Shown: positions 49,481 through 59,025 of the stretch, piece by piece
Position numbering within the stretch: position 1 is the stretch's first letter
How the letters are laid out: the number at the start of each line of letters is the position of its first letter
Assembly (NCBI RefSeq): GCF_029439455.1
Contig: NZ_JAQFVG010000268.1
Location: forward strand, 78,805 to 142,804
From: Caballeronia sp. BR00000012568055
Lineage (GTDB): Bacteria; Pseudomonadota; Gammaproteobacteria; Burkholderiales; Burkholderiaceae
Length of the DNA stretch: 64,000 nucleotides
Reading direction: 5' to 3'
Notes under the pieces: generated by a model
What the model saw: only the letters and a program-made list of their open reading frames with translations
Databases searched by the model: none
What the model was told of the DNA's origin: nothing
Made by a program: the position numbers and the translations under genes

Positions 49481-50410
49481 ATGAGTGAAGACAACGCTAA
49501 TCACGATATCGCGGCAGTACGCACGTATTTGACCGGCCTGCAATCGGGAATCGCCGAGGCGCTCGGCGCGTTCGACGGCACCGCGTTCGCCACCGATGCG
49601 TGGACCCGTGAACCGGGCGGGCATCTGCGAGGCGGCGGCATCACGCGCATGCTGGAAGGCGGCGGGTTCTTCGAGCGCGGCGGCATCGGATTCTCGGACG
49701 TTCAGGGCGACGCCTTGCCGCCGTCCGCAAGCGCGGCGCGTCCGCAACTCGCGGGACGCGGCTTCGAGGCGATGGGCGTATCGCTGGTCATGCACCCGCG
49801 CAATCCGCACTGCCCGACCGTGCACGCCAACGTACGCATGTTGACCGCGGTGAAGGAAGGCGAAGAACCGGTGTTCTGGTTCGGCGGCGGCATGGATCTC
49901 ACGCCCATCTACGGCTACGAAGAAGACGCGCGGCATTTTCACGCCACCTGCCGCGACGCCTTGCAGCCGTTCGGCGCGGATCTGTATCCACGCTTCAAGA
50001 CGTGGTGCGACGAGTACTTCTATCTGAAGCATCGCGGCGAGCCACGCGGCATCGGCGGAATCTTTTTCGATGACTACGCGGACGGCGGTTTCGAACGCGC
50101 TTTCTCGATGATGAAGAGCGTCGGCGATGCGTTCTTGCAAGCGTATCTGCCGATCATCGAACGGCGGTGTGAGATGGCGTACACCGAGCGCGAGCGCGAG
50201 TTTCAGGCGTATCGGCGCGGACGCTATGTCGAGTTCAATCTGGTGTTCGATCGCGGCACACACTTCGGTCTGCAAAGCGGTGGCCGCACCGAATCCATTC
50301 TGATGTCGATGCCGCCGGTCGCAAACTGGCGCTACGACTGGAAGCCGGAGCCGGGTACGCCTGAAGCGCGCTTGTATTCCGATTTCCTGGTGCGCAAAGA
50401 ATGGCTGTGA
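49481..50410 (+). CDS. hemF: Oxygen-dependent coproporphyrinogen III oxidase
   Basis: A 309-residue enzyme that decarboxylates coproporphyrinogen III to protoporphyrinogen IX using oxygen, in heme synthesis. Conserved segments: [29 protein letters not shown], and [17 protein letters not shown]. Start at 49481 (SEDNANHD); the in-frame ATG at 49400 falls within the terminator hairpin. The last 10 bp overlap nadD, so it is coupled to the nadD-rsfS-rlmH genes. Confidence 0.97.
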   Translation: MSEDNANHDIAAVRTYLTGLQSGIAEALGAFDGTAFATDAWTREPGGHLRGGGITRMLEGGGFFERGGIGFSDVQGDALPPSASAARPQLAGRGFEAMGVSLVMHPRNPHCPTVHANVRMLTAVKEGEEPVFWFGGGMDLTPIYGYEEDARHFHATCRDALQPFGADLYPRFKTWCDEYFYLKHRGEPRGIGGIFFDDYADGGFERAFSMMKSVGDAFLQAYLPIIERRCEMAYTEREREFQAYRRGRYVEFNLVFDRGTHFGLQSGGRTESILMSMPPVANWRYDWKPEPGTPEARLYSDFLVRKEWL

Positions 50411-51072
50411 AGCGCATCGCCATCCTGGGTGGCACCTTCGATCCGATTCATATCGGACACCTGAAGCTCGCGCGGCGCTTCATCGATTTGCTGCAACTGA
50501 CCGAACTGGTGCTGCTGCCAGCCGGTCAGCCGTGGCAGAAGGAAGGCGTGTCCGCGCCGGAGCATCGGCTGGCGATGACGCGCCTGGCTGCCGAATCGAT
50601 GCAGACGGACGGCGTCACCGTCACCGTCACCGTCGCCACCGATGAAATCGACCGCCACGGCGATACCTACACGGTCGATACGCTCGCCCACTGGCGCGAG
50701 CGCGAAGGCGCGGACGCGTCGCTGTCGCTGATCATCGGCGCGGATCAGTTCGTGAAGTTGGATTCGTGGCATCAATGGCAGCGGTTGTTCGACTACGCGC
50801 ACGTCTGCGTGGAAACGCGCGCGGGCTTCGATATCTCGGCGCTGCCGCCTGCGGTCGCGAAGGAAGTCGCGGCGCGTCAGGCGACGGCAGACACGCTGCG
50901 TGAAAGTGCGCACGGGCATATCCTCATCGACGAAATGTTGCTGATGGATATTTCCGCCACCGCCATTCGCGAGGAAGCGCGCACCATGAGCGGCTCGGCC
51001 GAAGTGCGCGCGCATGTCCCGGCCGCCGTCTGGGACTATATTGTTCAACATCACCTCTACCGGAACCGGTAA
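50401..51072 (+). CDS. nadD: Nicotinate-nucleotide adenylyltransferase
   Basis: A 223-residue enzyme that adenylates nicotinate mononucleotide in NAD synthesis. Nucleotidyltransferase motif [11 protein letters not shown] lies near residues 10-20, and the C-terminal motif is [10 protein letters not shown] (the ISSTxIR equivalent). Its ATG lies within the hemF stop region (10-bp overlap), implying coupled translation. Next gene rsfS begins 13 bp later. Confidence 0.96.
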   Translation: MAVKRIAILGGTFDPIHIGHLKLARRFIDLLQLTELVLLPAGQPWQKEGVSAPEHRLAMTRLAAESMQTDGVTVTVTVATDEIDRHGDTYTVDTLAHWREREGADASLSLIIGADQFVKLDSWHQWQRLFDYAHVCVETRAGFDISALPPAVAKEVAARQATADTLRESAHGHILIDEMLLMDISATAIREEARTMSGSAEVRAHVPAAVWDYIVQHHLYRNR

Positions 51073-51085
51073 AGACACGGTCATT

Positions 51086-51547
51086 ATGGAAATTCAAAAG
51101 CTGCAACGCGCGATCATCGACGGTCTGGAAGACGTCAAGGCGCAAGATATCAAGGTGTTCAACACATCCCACCTGACGTCCCTGTTCGACCGCGTGGTCG
51201 TGGCGAGCGGTACGTCGAACCGGCAGACCAAGGCGCTCGCGAACAGCGTGCGCGAGAAGGTCAAGGAAGCGGGTGGCGACATTATCAGTACGGAAGGCGA
51301 AGAGATCGGCGAATGGGTGCTGGTCGATTGCGGCGACGCGGTCGTGCATATCCTGCAACCGGCGCTGCGTCAGTACTACAACCTCGAAGAAGTCTGGGGC
51401 GACAAGCCCGTGCGCGTGAAGCTGCAAAAGCCGAACATGTTCGGCGGCGCATCGGTCACGGCAGACGATGAAGACGAGGACGAAGACGACGTGAAACCGG
51501 CCGTCAAACGTCCGGCGCGCAAGACCGCTCGCAAGACGAACGCCTGA
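51086..51547 (+). CDS. rsfS: Ribosomal silencing factor RsfS
   Basis: A 153-residue RsfS (YbeB/Iojap) that binds uL14 on the 50S subunit and blocks subunit joining when nutrients are scarce. Core motif [36 protein letters not shown] sequence is intact. The C-terminal tail is unusual: an acidic run (DDEDEDEDD) followed by a basic Lys/Arg/Pro/Thr tail, likely disordered. Start at 51086 by homology (MEIQKLQ). Second in the nadD-rsfS-rlmH series. Confidence 0.95.
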   Translation: MEIQKLQRAIIDGLEDVKAQDIKVFNTSHLTSLFDRVVVASGTSNRQTKALANSVREKVKEAGGDIISTEGEEIGEWVLVDCGDAVVHILQPALRQYYNLEEVWGDKPVRVKLQKPNMFGGASVTADDEDEDEDDVKPAVKRPARKTARKTNA

Positions 51548-51551
51548 GGCC

Positions 51552-52022
51552 TTGAAGCTCGTTATTCTCGCCGTCGGACACAAGATGCCCGACTGGATCT
51601 CGAATGGCTTCGACGAGTACGCGAAGCGCATGCCGCCTGAATTGCGCATCGAACTCAAGGAATTGAAGCCCGAGCTACGCTCTTCCGGACGCAATGCCGA
51701 GAGCGTGATGGCGGCGGAGAAGCAGCGTATAGAAGCCGCGTTGCCGAAGCACGCCCGCGTGATCGCGCTCGATGAACGCGGCCGCGACTGGACCACCATG
51801 CAGCTTGCGCAAGCCCTGCCCGGCTGGCAACAGGAAGGACGCGATGTGGCGTTCATCATCGGCGGCGCGGACGGGCTTCATCCTGATGTGAAGGCGCGTG
51901 CGGAAATCATGCTGCGCATCTCCAGTCTGACGCTGCCGCACGGCATGGTGCGCGTGCTGCTCGCCGAACAGCTTTACCGCGCGTGGAGCATCACGCAGAA
52001 TCATCCTTATCATCGCGCGTGA
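51552..52022 (+). CDS. rlmH: 23S rRNA pseudouridine(1915) N3-methyltransferase
   Basis: A 156-residue SPOUT methyltransferase that methylates pseudouridine 1915 in helix 69 of 23S rRNA. Opens [18 protein letters not shown]-binding knot region [13 protein letters not shown] and C-terminal [12 protein letters not shown]. The start codon is TTG (51552), 5 bp past the rsfS stop; no ATG exists that would keep the conserved first strand. Full family length. Confidence 0.97.
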   Translation: MKLVILAVGHKMPDWISNGFDEYAKRMPPELRIELKELKPELRSSGRNAESVMAAEKQRIEAALPKHARVIALDERGRDWTTMQLAQALPGWQQEGRDVAFIIGGADGLHPDVKARAEIMLRISSLTLPHGMVRVLLAEQLYRAWSITQNHPYHRA

Positions 52023-52075
52023 TGTTTCGATAGTGGGATATCGAATGCCACGCGTCATTCGACTCTCACTACACG

Positions 52076-52690
52076 ATGCACACTCATTCCTTCGTTTATC
52101 TCGCTTCGCAAAGTCCGCGCCGTCAGGAGTTGCTGCATCAGCTCGGCGTTCAGTTCGAACTCCTGTTGCCTCGCGCCGATGAAGACGCCGAGGCGCTCGA
52201 AGCCGCGCTTCCCAACGAACCCGCCGATGCCTACGTGCTGCGCGTTTGCGCCCTCAAAGCCGATGCCGCACACAAGCGTCTGCGTGCGGGCGGTCATGCG
52301 GCATCGCCCATTCTCACGGCCGATACCACCGTCACTGTCGATGGCCTGATCCTCGGCAAGCCGCAACACGAACAAGACGCCGTCGATATGCTCGAACGCC
52401 TCGCGGGCCGCGAGCATGAAGTGCTGACCGCGATCGCCGTCGTCGATGCAAAAGGTCAGTTGCTCGAACCGGTTCTCTCACGCTCGACAGTGCGCTTTGC
52501 ACACGCGGATCGTGCTGCACTGCAACGTTATGCAGCGACCGGCGAGCCGCTCGGCAAGGCGGGCGCATATGGCATTCAAGGGCGCGCTGCGGCGTTTATC
52601 GAGCGAATCGACGGGTCCTATTCGGGTATCATGGGTCTGCCCCTCTTTGAAACCGCTGCACTCCTGCGCGTGGCGCGCGTCGAATTCTAA
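52076..52690 (+). CDS. maf: Maf-family nucleoside triphosphate pyrophosphatase
   Basis: A 204-residue Maf/YhdE-like pyrophosphatase that hydrolyses dTTP/UTP and modified nucleotides. Motifs: [32 protein letters not shown] and the C-terminal [16 protein letters not shown]. Lies between rlmH and rng as in other betaproteobacteria; 7 bp separate it from rng. Confidence 0.95.
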   Translation: MHTHSFVYLASQSPRRQELLHQLGVQFELLLPRADEDAEALEAALPNEPADAYVLRVCALKADAAHKRLRAGGHAASPILTADTTVTVDGLILGKPQHEQDAVDMLERLAGREHEVLTAIAVVDAKGQLLEPVLSRSTVRFAHADRAALQRYAATGEPLGKAGAYGIQGRAAAFIERIDGSYSGIMGLPLFETAALLRVARVEF

Positions 52691-52697
52691 ACAGGCC

Positions 52698-54167
52698 ATG
52701 AACGAAGAAATCCTGATCAACGTCACACCGCAGGAAAGCCGCGTCGCGATCGTTCAGCAAGGCGCTGTTCAGGAGCTTCATGTCGAACGCACGCTGTCGC
52801 GCGGACGCGTCGGCAACGTGTATCTCGGGCGTGTAGTGCGCGTGCTGCCGGGCATGCAGTCCGCATTTATCGATATCGGTCTGGAGCGCGCCGCATTTCT
52901 GCATGTCGCCGACATCTGGCATCCGCGCATTGCGGGCGAGGCGCATGGATCGCAGCCGCATACACCGATCGAAAAGATCGTCTTCGAAGGACAAGCGCTG
53001 ATGGTGCAGGTCGTGAAGGACCCGATCGGCACCAAGGGCGCGCGGCTGTCCACGCAGGTGAGCATTGCAGGACGCACGCTGGTTTATCTGCCGCAGGAGC
53101 CGCATATCGGTATTTCGCAGAAGATCGAGAGCGAAGCGGAACGTGAGGCCGTGCGCGCGCGTCTGACTGCGGTTTTACCTGCCGATGAGAAAGGCGGGTA
53201 TATCGTGCGGACTATCGCGGAAGATGCAACGAGCGAAGAGTTGGCGGGCGATGTCGCGTATCTGCGCAAGACATGGGCGACGATCGTTGCTCAGGCGCAG
53301 CGTGTGCCGCCGACTTCCCTGCTCTATCAGGATTTGAACCTCGCGCAACGCGTGCTGCGCGACTTCGTCAACGACGACACCACGCGCATTCAGGTCGATT
53401 CGCGCGAGACGTATCAAATGCTTGCGGACTTCGCGGCGGAGTTCACGCCTGCGGTGGCGTCGCGTCTGCATCACTACACGGGCGAGCGGCCGCTTTTCGA
53501 TCTGTACAACATCGAGGCGGAGATTTTGCGGGCGCTGTCGCGGCGAGTCGATCTCAAGTCGGGCGGCTATCTGATGATCGATCAGACCGAAGCCATGACG
53601 ACCATCGACGTGAATACGGGCGGCTACGTCGGCGCGCGCAATTTCGATGACACCATCTTCAAGACCAATCTCGAAGCGGCGCATACCATCGCGCGGCAAT
53701 TGCGACTGCGGAATCTGGGCGGGATCATCATCATCGATTTCATCGACATGGAGAATGTCGAGCATCGGGATCAAGTTTTAGGCGAGTTGAAGCGTGCGTT
53801 GTCGCGGGATCGGACGCGCGTCACGGTCAACGGCTTCTCGCAGCTCGGGTTGGTGGAAATGACGCGCAAGCGCACGCGCGAATCGCTGGCGCATGTGTTG
53901 TGCGAGCCGTGTCCGACTTGTCAGGGCAAGGGGCAGGTGAAGACGCCGCGCACCGTCTGCTACGACGTGCTGCGCGAAATCATGCGCGAGTCGCGGCAGT
54001 TCAATCCGCGCGAGTTTCGCGTCGTGGCTTCGCAGCAGGTGATCGATCTTTTTCTCGAAGAAGAGTCACAACATTTGGCGATGCTGATGGATTTTATTGG
54101 CAAGCCGGTTTCGTTGCAGGTGGAGAGTAATTTGAGTCAAGAGCAGTATGACATTGTGTTGATGTGA
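52698..54167 (+). CDS. rng: Ribonuclease G
   Basis: A 489-residue RNase E/G-family endonuclease that processes 16S rRNA 5' ends and degrades mRNA. S1 RNA-binding domain (about 35-125) is interrupted by the usual insertion; catalytic Asp residues lie in TIDVNTGGYVG and IIIIDFIDM; the Zn-link cysteines are CEPCPTCQGKG. It lacks the long C-terminal scaffold of RNase E. The ATG at 52698 is chosen by homology; the frame is open far upstream inside maf but that is not used. Confidence 0.96.
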   Translation: MNEEILINVTPQESRVAIVQQGAVQELHVERTLSRGRVGNVYLGRVVRVLPGMQSAFIDIGLERAAFLHVADIWHPRIAGEAHGSQPHTPIEKIVFEGQALMVQVVKDPIGTKGARLSTQVSIAGRTLVYLPQEPHIGISQKIESEAEREAVRARLTAVLPADEKGGYIVRTIAEDATSEELAGDVAYLRKTWATIVAQAQRVPPTSLLYQDLNLAQRVLRDFVNDDTTRIQVDSRETYQMLADFAAEFTPAVASRLHHYTGERPLFDLYNIEAEILRALSRRVDLKSGGYLMIDQTEAMTTIDVNTGGYVGARNFDDTIFKTNLEAAHTIARQLRLRNLGGIIIIDFIDMENVEHRDQVLGELKRALSRDRTRVTVNGFSQLGLVEMTRKRTRESLAHVLCEPCPTCQGKGQVKTPRTVCYDVLREIMRESRQFNPREFRVVASQQVIDLFLEEESQHLAMLMDFIGKPVSLQVESNLSQEQYDIVLM

Positions 54168-54580
54168 GTTTCAGGCGATATCGTTTCTTATCGTCAACAC
54201 ACCAAGGGGCCTTGTCCGGCAAACCGCCTGAATCATTCAATATCGTCCAGCATCGTGTATGCGCGCTTCGTAAGCGTAGCTAGACGCGCTTTTTTGACTG
54301 GAAAACGGCTCGATGCTAAGCATGAAACGAATCTGCTCACAGACTTCCATTTACGGGCATGGCTATACGCGGTTGTAGCACTCGCGAAAGCACCCGATGG
54401 CAGTCTGACATTTACGCTTTCTGACGTCGGCGCTGCGGCGTGGATTCTTCGCATCTGCCATGGCGGCGGCTGGCTGGAGGTAAAGCCCGGCAACTATTCG
54501 GATATATCGCTCGTGGCGGCGCACACAGACTGAATCGTTCAGCAACTTGCTAAGGACTACCGTGAGACAGTGCTGGGCGC
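54168..54580. other. AT-richer gap after rng, with no confident gene
   Basis: 413 bp. A weak hairpin region (about 54261-54295) ending in six T could terminate rng. A 92-codon plus-strand frame is listed separately with low confidence. The bases are less G/C-rich than flanking genes, and this continues into the methyltransferase. Confidence 0.5.
54255..54533 (+). CDS. Doubtful 92-residue ORF, possibly a gene remnant
   Basis: A GTG-started frame with mixed codon use. The sequence includes a plausible short folded part (LYAVVALAKAPDGSLTFTLSDVG) but no family I recognise. No ribosome site. An opposite-strand frame of similar length covers it, so neither strand is favoured. Kept only because it fills the gap ahead of the methyltransferase. 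Confidence 0.22.
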   Translation: MYARFVSVARRAFLTGKRLDAKHETNLLTDFHLRAWLYAVVALAKAPDGSLTFTLSDVGAAAWILRICHGGGWLEVKPGNYSDISLVAAHTD

Positions 54581-55489
54581 ATGGCAGACTTAGCCAAGCG
54601 CTGGGGCGTCGATCAATTTACGAATGGTATGATCGGCACCACGCAGAGAATCGGCAGTATCAAGCGGCGCGTCAGTGCGTGCGCCTTGCTGGCGTCTGCA
54701 AATCCGGGCAATTCGCTGACGTGGGGAGATTTCGGCGCGCCTATTAAATCCCCTTTGCACAGATTGCTTATGATGACCATTCTCAGCCGCCTTATGACGG
54801 TCAATTCATCGCGCTCCCGGCTCTTCGAAGAGAATCAAAGGTTTGCCAACATGATCCCTGCTGGGGCGATGGTCTTGGACGCCGGAGCAGGCGACGCGCC
54901 CTATAAGTCGCTGGTCTCGCATGCGGTCTACGAGTCGGCCGACTTCGAGAAGGTGGACAAGCCATACGCGAAGTCCACATACGTGTGCGATTTAGCCGAC
55001 ATTCCTGTCGAGGCTAATCGATACGATTTTGTTCTCTTTAACCAGGTGATGGAGCATCTTCCCGAGCCGAAGGCGGTATTGAAGGAGCTGTTTCGTGTCT
55101 TGAAGCCTGGCGGCAAGATAATTTACACGGCGCCATTGTTCTATGAAGAACACGAGCAGCCTTACGACTTCTATCGCTACACCCAGTTTGCGATCAAGTA
55201 CTTGTTCACCGAAGCTGGATTTACGTTAGAACGACTGGACTGGTTGGAAGGCTACTACGGGACCGTTGCATATCAGATGAATGGGATGGCCACGCATCTG
55301 CCGTCAACGCCGGCCGAGATCACTCCCGGATTGCTTGGCGTTGCGCTTGCCCCTCTCATGTATCTGCTTCGTTTCCAGATGGGTTTGCTAAGTGTTTTTT
55401 TTCATCGGCTGGAGATGCGATCGAAGTTTATGAAACGCGGCTATCCGAAGAACTATGTAGCGGTTTTTAGCAAGCCGGCTCAGACTTGA
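54581..55489 (+). CDS. Class I SAM-dependent methyltransferase (Methyltransf_11 type)
   Basis: A protein of up to 302 residues. Motif I for SAM is MVLDAGAGDAPYKSL, motif II-like FVLFNQVMEHLPEP and motif III VLKPGGKIIYTAPL. The C-terminal part has hydrophobic segments (LGVALAPLMYLLRFQMGLL) suggesting membrane association. Such methyltransferases often modify surface sugars, and it lies near the LPS cluster; substrate unknown. The start is uncertain (ATG 54581 or 54770). A/T content is higher than in neighbouring genes, which hints at horizontal gain. Confidence 0.85.
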   Translation: MADLAKRWGVDQFTNGMIGTTQRIGSIKRRVSACALLASANPGNSLTWGDFGAPIKSPLHRLLMMTILSRLMTVNSSRSRLFEENQRFANMIPAGAMVLDAGAGDAPYKSLVSHAVYESADFEKVDKPYAKSTYVCDLADIPVEANRYDFVLFNQVMEHLPEPKAVLKELFRVLKPGGKIIYTAPLFYEEHEQPYDFYRYTQFAIKYLFTEAGFTLERLDWLEGYYGTVAYQMNGMATHLPSTPAEITPGLLGVALAPLMYLLRFQMGLLSVFFHRLEMRSKFMKRGYPKNYVAVFSKPAQT

Positions 55490-55702
55490 TCCGACCAAAA
55501 CGGGCAGGCAAAAGAAAACTCGCAGAAGTAGCTTCGTTTAGGGGTCAAAAAGCAGCAGAACTCTCTTATCGATTTGCGTCCAGAAGAAGAGAAGCCGGCG
55601 AACTGATCAACGCACGACCATAGCCACCGCCAGATCGATCAACAGCCGTACAACCCAACGTCACGCTCCTTCCTGAACGTGACGCCGCGTCAGCCCCCTG
55701 AT

Positions 55703-57031
55703 TCAAATATTCCCATCCATCCAAGCAATCCGCTTAACCAGCCATCCCTTCAAATAATCCACTTCCCCGCGATACGACCCGGCGATCACCGCATTCGGCC
55801 AGGTCTGCACCGCCATCTCCTTCCAGCGGGTGAAATTCCGACGCGCCGCGCCATTCGCTATCAGCGCCTGCGCTCGGCTTTCGATAAAGTCCGGCAAGGT
55901 ATCGATCTGCGATGTCTTCAATTCATTCCATCGCGCCCGCACGCGCGCTTCGAAAGTGGGATCGATCTGCTTCATGCGCGAAATCCAGACGCCATCCGCC
56001 ACCCACCAACCTTCGGGATATTGCGCATCGGAATAATTGACGTTGCCCGCCGCCAGATCGAAGTCCCATAGCGGCCCGAACTTCAGCTTGTCGCCCGCAT
56101 CCTTGTAGAGGTAGATGCTCGCGAAACTCTTCGCGTCCTGATTCTTGAAAATTTCGTTGACCAGAAACCAGTCGATGAGCGTTGGCACATCGAAATATTG
56201 CTCGTAGCCGGTCGCCGGATCGGTGGCGTTGTCGGAGAACAGCGCGTCTTCCGCCTTCTGCACGTAGTCCTTGATATAGGCGGCCTGTGCATCGGATGCC
56301 GGATCGGGTGTGTCGATACACATCGGCAGGCCGTGCGTCGTATGCCAGCACACGGCTTCGTCCATCCGCGCATTGATCTCGACGATAAAGCCCGTTTTCT
56401 TCGGCGAAGTCGTCTCGTCGCTGTCCGCGATATTCACGCGATTCTTGCTCACGCGTATCGATTCGACCAGATCGTACACGCCGCGGTATTCTCCGTTCAG
56501 CGTCAGTTCGAGTGGCTGCGCACGCGGCGTCCACGCCATGCCGAAGCGCTGTCCGAGTTCCAGCGCAGCGCGATTGCGCAGCAGCGTTTTATCGAAGTAA
56601 TTGGCCAGCAGAATCCAGTTGCGGTCCTGCGGCATGCCGAGCAGGCTCGCCTTGCTCTCCAGTTTGAGGCGATACGGCTTCTTCTCCTGAGTCCACGTCG
56701 AGTTGCCGTGGCCCTTGATCGTCATGCGGCTGGAGAATGGCTCGATGCCGTCGGCGCCGGTGAGACCGAGGTCCGCGCCAAGGTACGTGCTTTTGACGAC
56801 GATCGGCGTTTTTCCGTCGGTATCGACAGTCATGGACGCAAGCGGCGCGGCGTCGGCGTAGACCGCGCCGGTCGGATCGATGAAATCGGTAACCGATTGC
56901 TCAGCATCGGCACTGTTCGATGACGACCCGCCGCCTCCGCACGCCGCGAGACACGCGGCGAGACAAACACTCACAAACTTCGCGTTGAAACCACGCGCGC
57001 CCTTCCGTGCTGCAACTTCCCACTGCTTCAT
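55703..57031 (-). CDS. CotH-type kinase lipoprotein
   Basis: A 442-residue secreted lipoprotein with a CotH kinase domain, an atypical protein-kinase fold. Lipobox near Cys27/31, then a Gly/Ser/Asn linker. Kinase motifs: GNSTW (109-113), the KKPYRLKLE lysine region, RNWILLANYFDKTLLRN, and the WDFD Mg-binding motif (322-325) in place of DFG. Bacterial CotH proteins phosphorylate secreted proteins; the target here is unknown. ATG 57031 starts only 14 bp after the msbA terminator, so its promoter must overlap that terminator or rely on read-through. Confidence 0.88.
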   Translation of the reverse strand: MKQWEVAARKGARGFNAKFVSVCLAACLAACGGGGSSSNSADAEQSVTDFIDPTGAVYADAAPLASMTVDTDGKTPIVVKSTYLGADLGLTGADGIEPFSSRMTIKGHGNSTWTQEKKPYRLKLESKASLLGMPQDRNWILLANYFDKTLLRNRAALELGQRFGMAWTPRAQPLELTLNGEYRGVYDLVESIRVSKNRVNIADSDETTSPKKTGFIVEINARMDEAVCWHTTHGLPMCIDTPDPASDAQAAYIKDYVQKAEDALFSDNATDPATGYEQYFDVPTLIDWFLVNEIFKNQDAKSFASIYLYKDAGDKLKFGPLWDFDLAAGNVNYSDAQYPEGWWVADGVWISRMKQIDPTFEARVRARWNELKTSQIDTLPDFIESRAQALIANGAARRNFTRWKEMAVQTWPNAVIAGSYRGEVDYLKGWLVKRIAWMDGNI

Positions 57032-57045
57032 GCTTCGCTTGCCCT

Positions 57046-57084
57046 AAAAAAATGATCCGCTCCCGAAACCGGGATGCGGATCAT
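57046..57084 (-). terminator. Rho-independent terminator of msbA operon
   Basis: A 9-bp outer stem ATGATCCGC / GCGGATCAT with an inner CCCG / CGGG helix, followed on the minus strand by seven T. It separates msbA from the CotH gene. Confidence 0.9.
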
Positions 57085-57140
57085 AGCGAAGCTTACAACG
57101 CGTCTATCGCTGCTATCTCACAATCGAATTCAGATTAGGT

Positions 57141-58925
57141 TCAAGCCGCCTGCTGCTGATACTGAATCCGATGCAAATGCGCATACAACCCGCCCTTGCG
57201 CAGCAATTCCGCGTGACTTCCCTGCTCGGCGATCTTGCCGCCTTCCATCACCAGAATGCGGTCCGCGCGCTCGATAGTCGATAGCCGATGCGCAATCACC
57301 AGCGTCGTGCGTCCTTTCATCAGCGTTTCGAGCGCCGCTTGCACATGCCGCTCGGACTCCGAATCCAGCGCGGACGTCGCTTCGTCGAGAATCAGGATCG
57401 GCGCGTCTTTGTAGATCGCGCGCGCAATCGCTAAACGCTGACGCTGCCCGCCCGACAAGCGCATACCGTTGCCGCCGATCAGCGTATCGATGCCATCAGG
57501 CAAGCTTGCGACGACATCAGCAAGATTCGCCGCGGTCAGCGCCGACAACACGCGATCGCGGTCCGGCGTCTGGCCATACGCGACGTTCGCGGCGATCGTA
57601 TCGTTGAACAGCACGACGTCCTGGCTGACCATCGCCATCTGGCCGCGCAGATCGTGCAGGTTGTAGTCGCCGATCGGCACGCCATCGACCATCACGTGGC
57701 CGCCTTGCGGATCGAAGAAGCGCGGCAGCAGATTCACGAGCGTGGTCTTGCCGCTGCCCGAAGGCCCGGCCAGCGCAACCATCTCGCCTGGCGCGACCTT
57801 GAACGACACATGATCCAGCGTCATCCGATCCACCGAGCCATACGTGAACGTGACATCGCGGAATTCGACTTCGCCGCGCGCACGCGTCAGATGGCGACCG
57901 CCGCCTTCCGGCTCGGCGGGTTCATCGATCAAACCGAAAATGAGTCCTGCGGCCGTCATGCCGCGCTGCATCGGCTGATTGATGTCGATCAAGTGCTTGA
58001 GCGGCGAAATAACCAGCAACATGGACGTGACGAAGGCGACGAAACCGCCCACCGTGGTCTGATCGTTGGCCGATTGCACCACGGCGATGGTCAGCACGAC
58101 CGCCAGCGCAATCGACGCGAGAAACTGCGTCAGCGGCTGCGCAAGACCGCCCGACACCTGCATGCGCATGGAATAGCCGCGCAGCCGATGGCTCATCTCA
58201 CGGAAGCGGTTCATCTCGTACGATTGGCCGTTGTGCACCTTGACGACCTTGTAGCCGCCGACGGTTTCCTCGACCACGTACGACAGCTCGCTCGTCAACG
58301 CCTGATGCTCGCGATTCAGCCGCCGCAACCGTCGATTGATCTTGCTCACCAGCCAGCCGATCGCCGGCAAGATAACCGCGACGATCAGCGTCAGCCGCCA
58401 GTTGAGAATAAATAGATAGCCGAGCAGAAAAACGACCGTGAGCGAATCGCGCACGAGCGTGACGACCACGCTGGAAAGCACGCTCAGAATCTGATTGACC
58501 TCGAACACGATCGCGTTGATAACCGTGCTGGCCGTTTCGCGTTGAAAGAAACTCGCGCTGGTGTGGATCATGCGCTGGAACATTTCCAGCCGCAGTTGCA
58601 GCAGAATCTTGTTCGATACATACGACAGAAAATAGCCCGACGCATACTGCGCCACGCCGCGCACCAGCGCCAGCCCGATCACCGCGGCGGGCACCAGCCA
58701 GCGCGCGTGATCGCTGCCCTTGGTGCCGAAGCCGTGATCGAGCAGCGGCTTGAGCAGCATCGGAATACCAGCTTCGGTCGCGGCGACGACGCCCATCGTT
58801 GCGATGCCGAGAATCACCATGCCCAGCAGCGGGCGGATATAAGGCCAGAGGCGTCTCATGACCGCCGTGGGCGACGTGTTTTCGCCCGAGCCGATGGTCT
58901 TGCGGAGTGTCTTCGTTTCGTTCAA
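57141..58925 (-). CDS. msbA: Lipid A flippase / ABC exporter MsbA
   Basis: A 594-residue half-transporter that flips lipid A-core across the inner membrane. Six membrane helices, then an ATPase with Walker A ([14 protein letters not shown]), signature [15 protein letters not shown] and Walker [14 protein letters not shown]. The start is a TTG at 58925, with GAGGA five bases upstream. Last gene of a minus-strand run with waaL and GT9, which builds and exports LPS. Confidence 0.94.
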   Translation of the reverse strand: MNETKTLRKTIGSGENTSPTAVMRRLWPYIRPLLGMVILGIATMGVVAATEAGIPMLLKPLLDHGFGTKGSDHARWLVPAAVIGLALVRGVAQYASGYFLSYVSNKILLQLRLEMFQRMIHTSASFFQRETASTVINAIVFEVNQILSVLSSVVVTLVRDSLTVVFLLGYLFILNWRLTLIVAVILPAIGWLVSKINRRLRRLNREHQALTSELSYVVEETVGGYKVVKVHNGQSYEMNRFREMSHRLRGYSMRMQVSGGLAQPLTQFLASIALAVVLTIAVVQSANDQTTVGGFVAFVTSMLLVISPLKHLIDINQPMQRGMTAAGLIFGLIDEPAEPEGGGRHLTRARGEVEFRDVTFTYGSVDRMTLDHVSFKVAPGEMVALAGPSGSGKTTLVNLLPRFFDPQGGHVMVDGVPIGDYNLHDLRGQMAMVSQDVVLFNDTIAANVAYGQTPDRDRVLSALTAANLADVVASLPDGIDTLIGGNGMRLSGGQRQRLAIARAIYKDAPILILDEATSALDSESERHVQAALETLMKGRTTLVIAHRLSTIERADRILVMEGGKIAEQGSHAELLRKGGLYAHLHRIQYQQQAA

Positions 58926-59025
58926 ATCGTTCCTCGGTGTACGGTTCGCGAAGGATGCGCAGGCGCGGCCACGCGGGACGGATCGACATACGAATCCGCC
59001 ATTCTAATCCTCCGGTCGGATGCGC

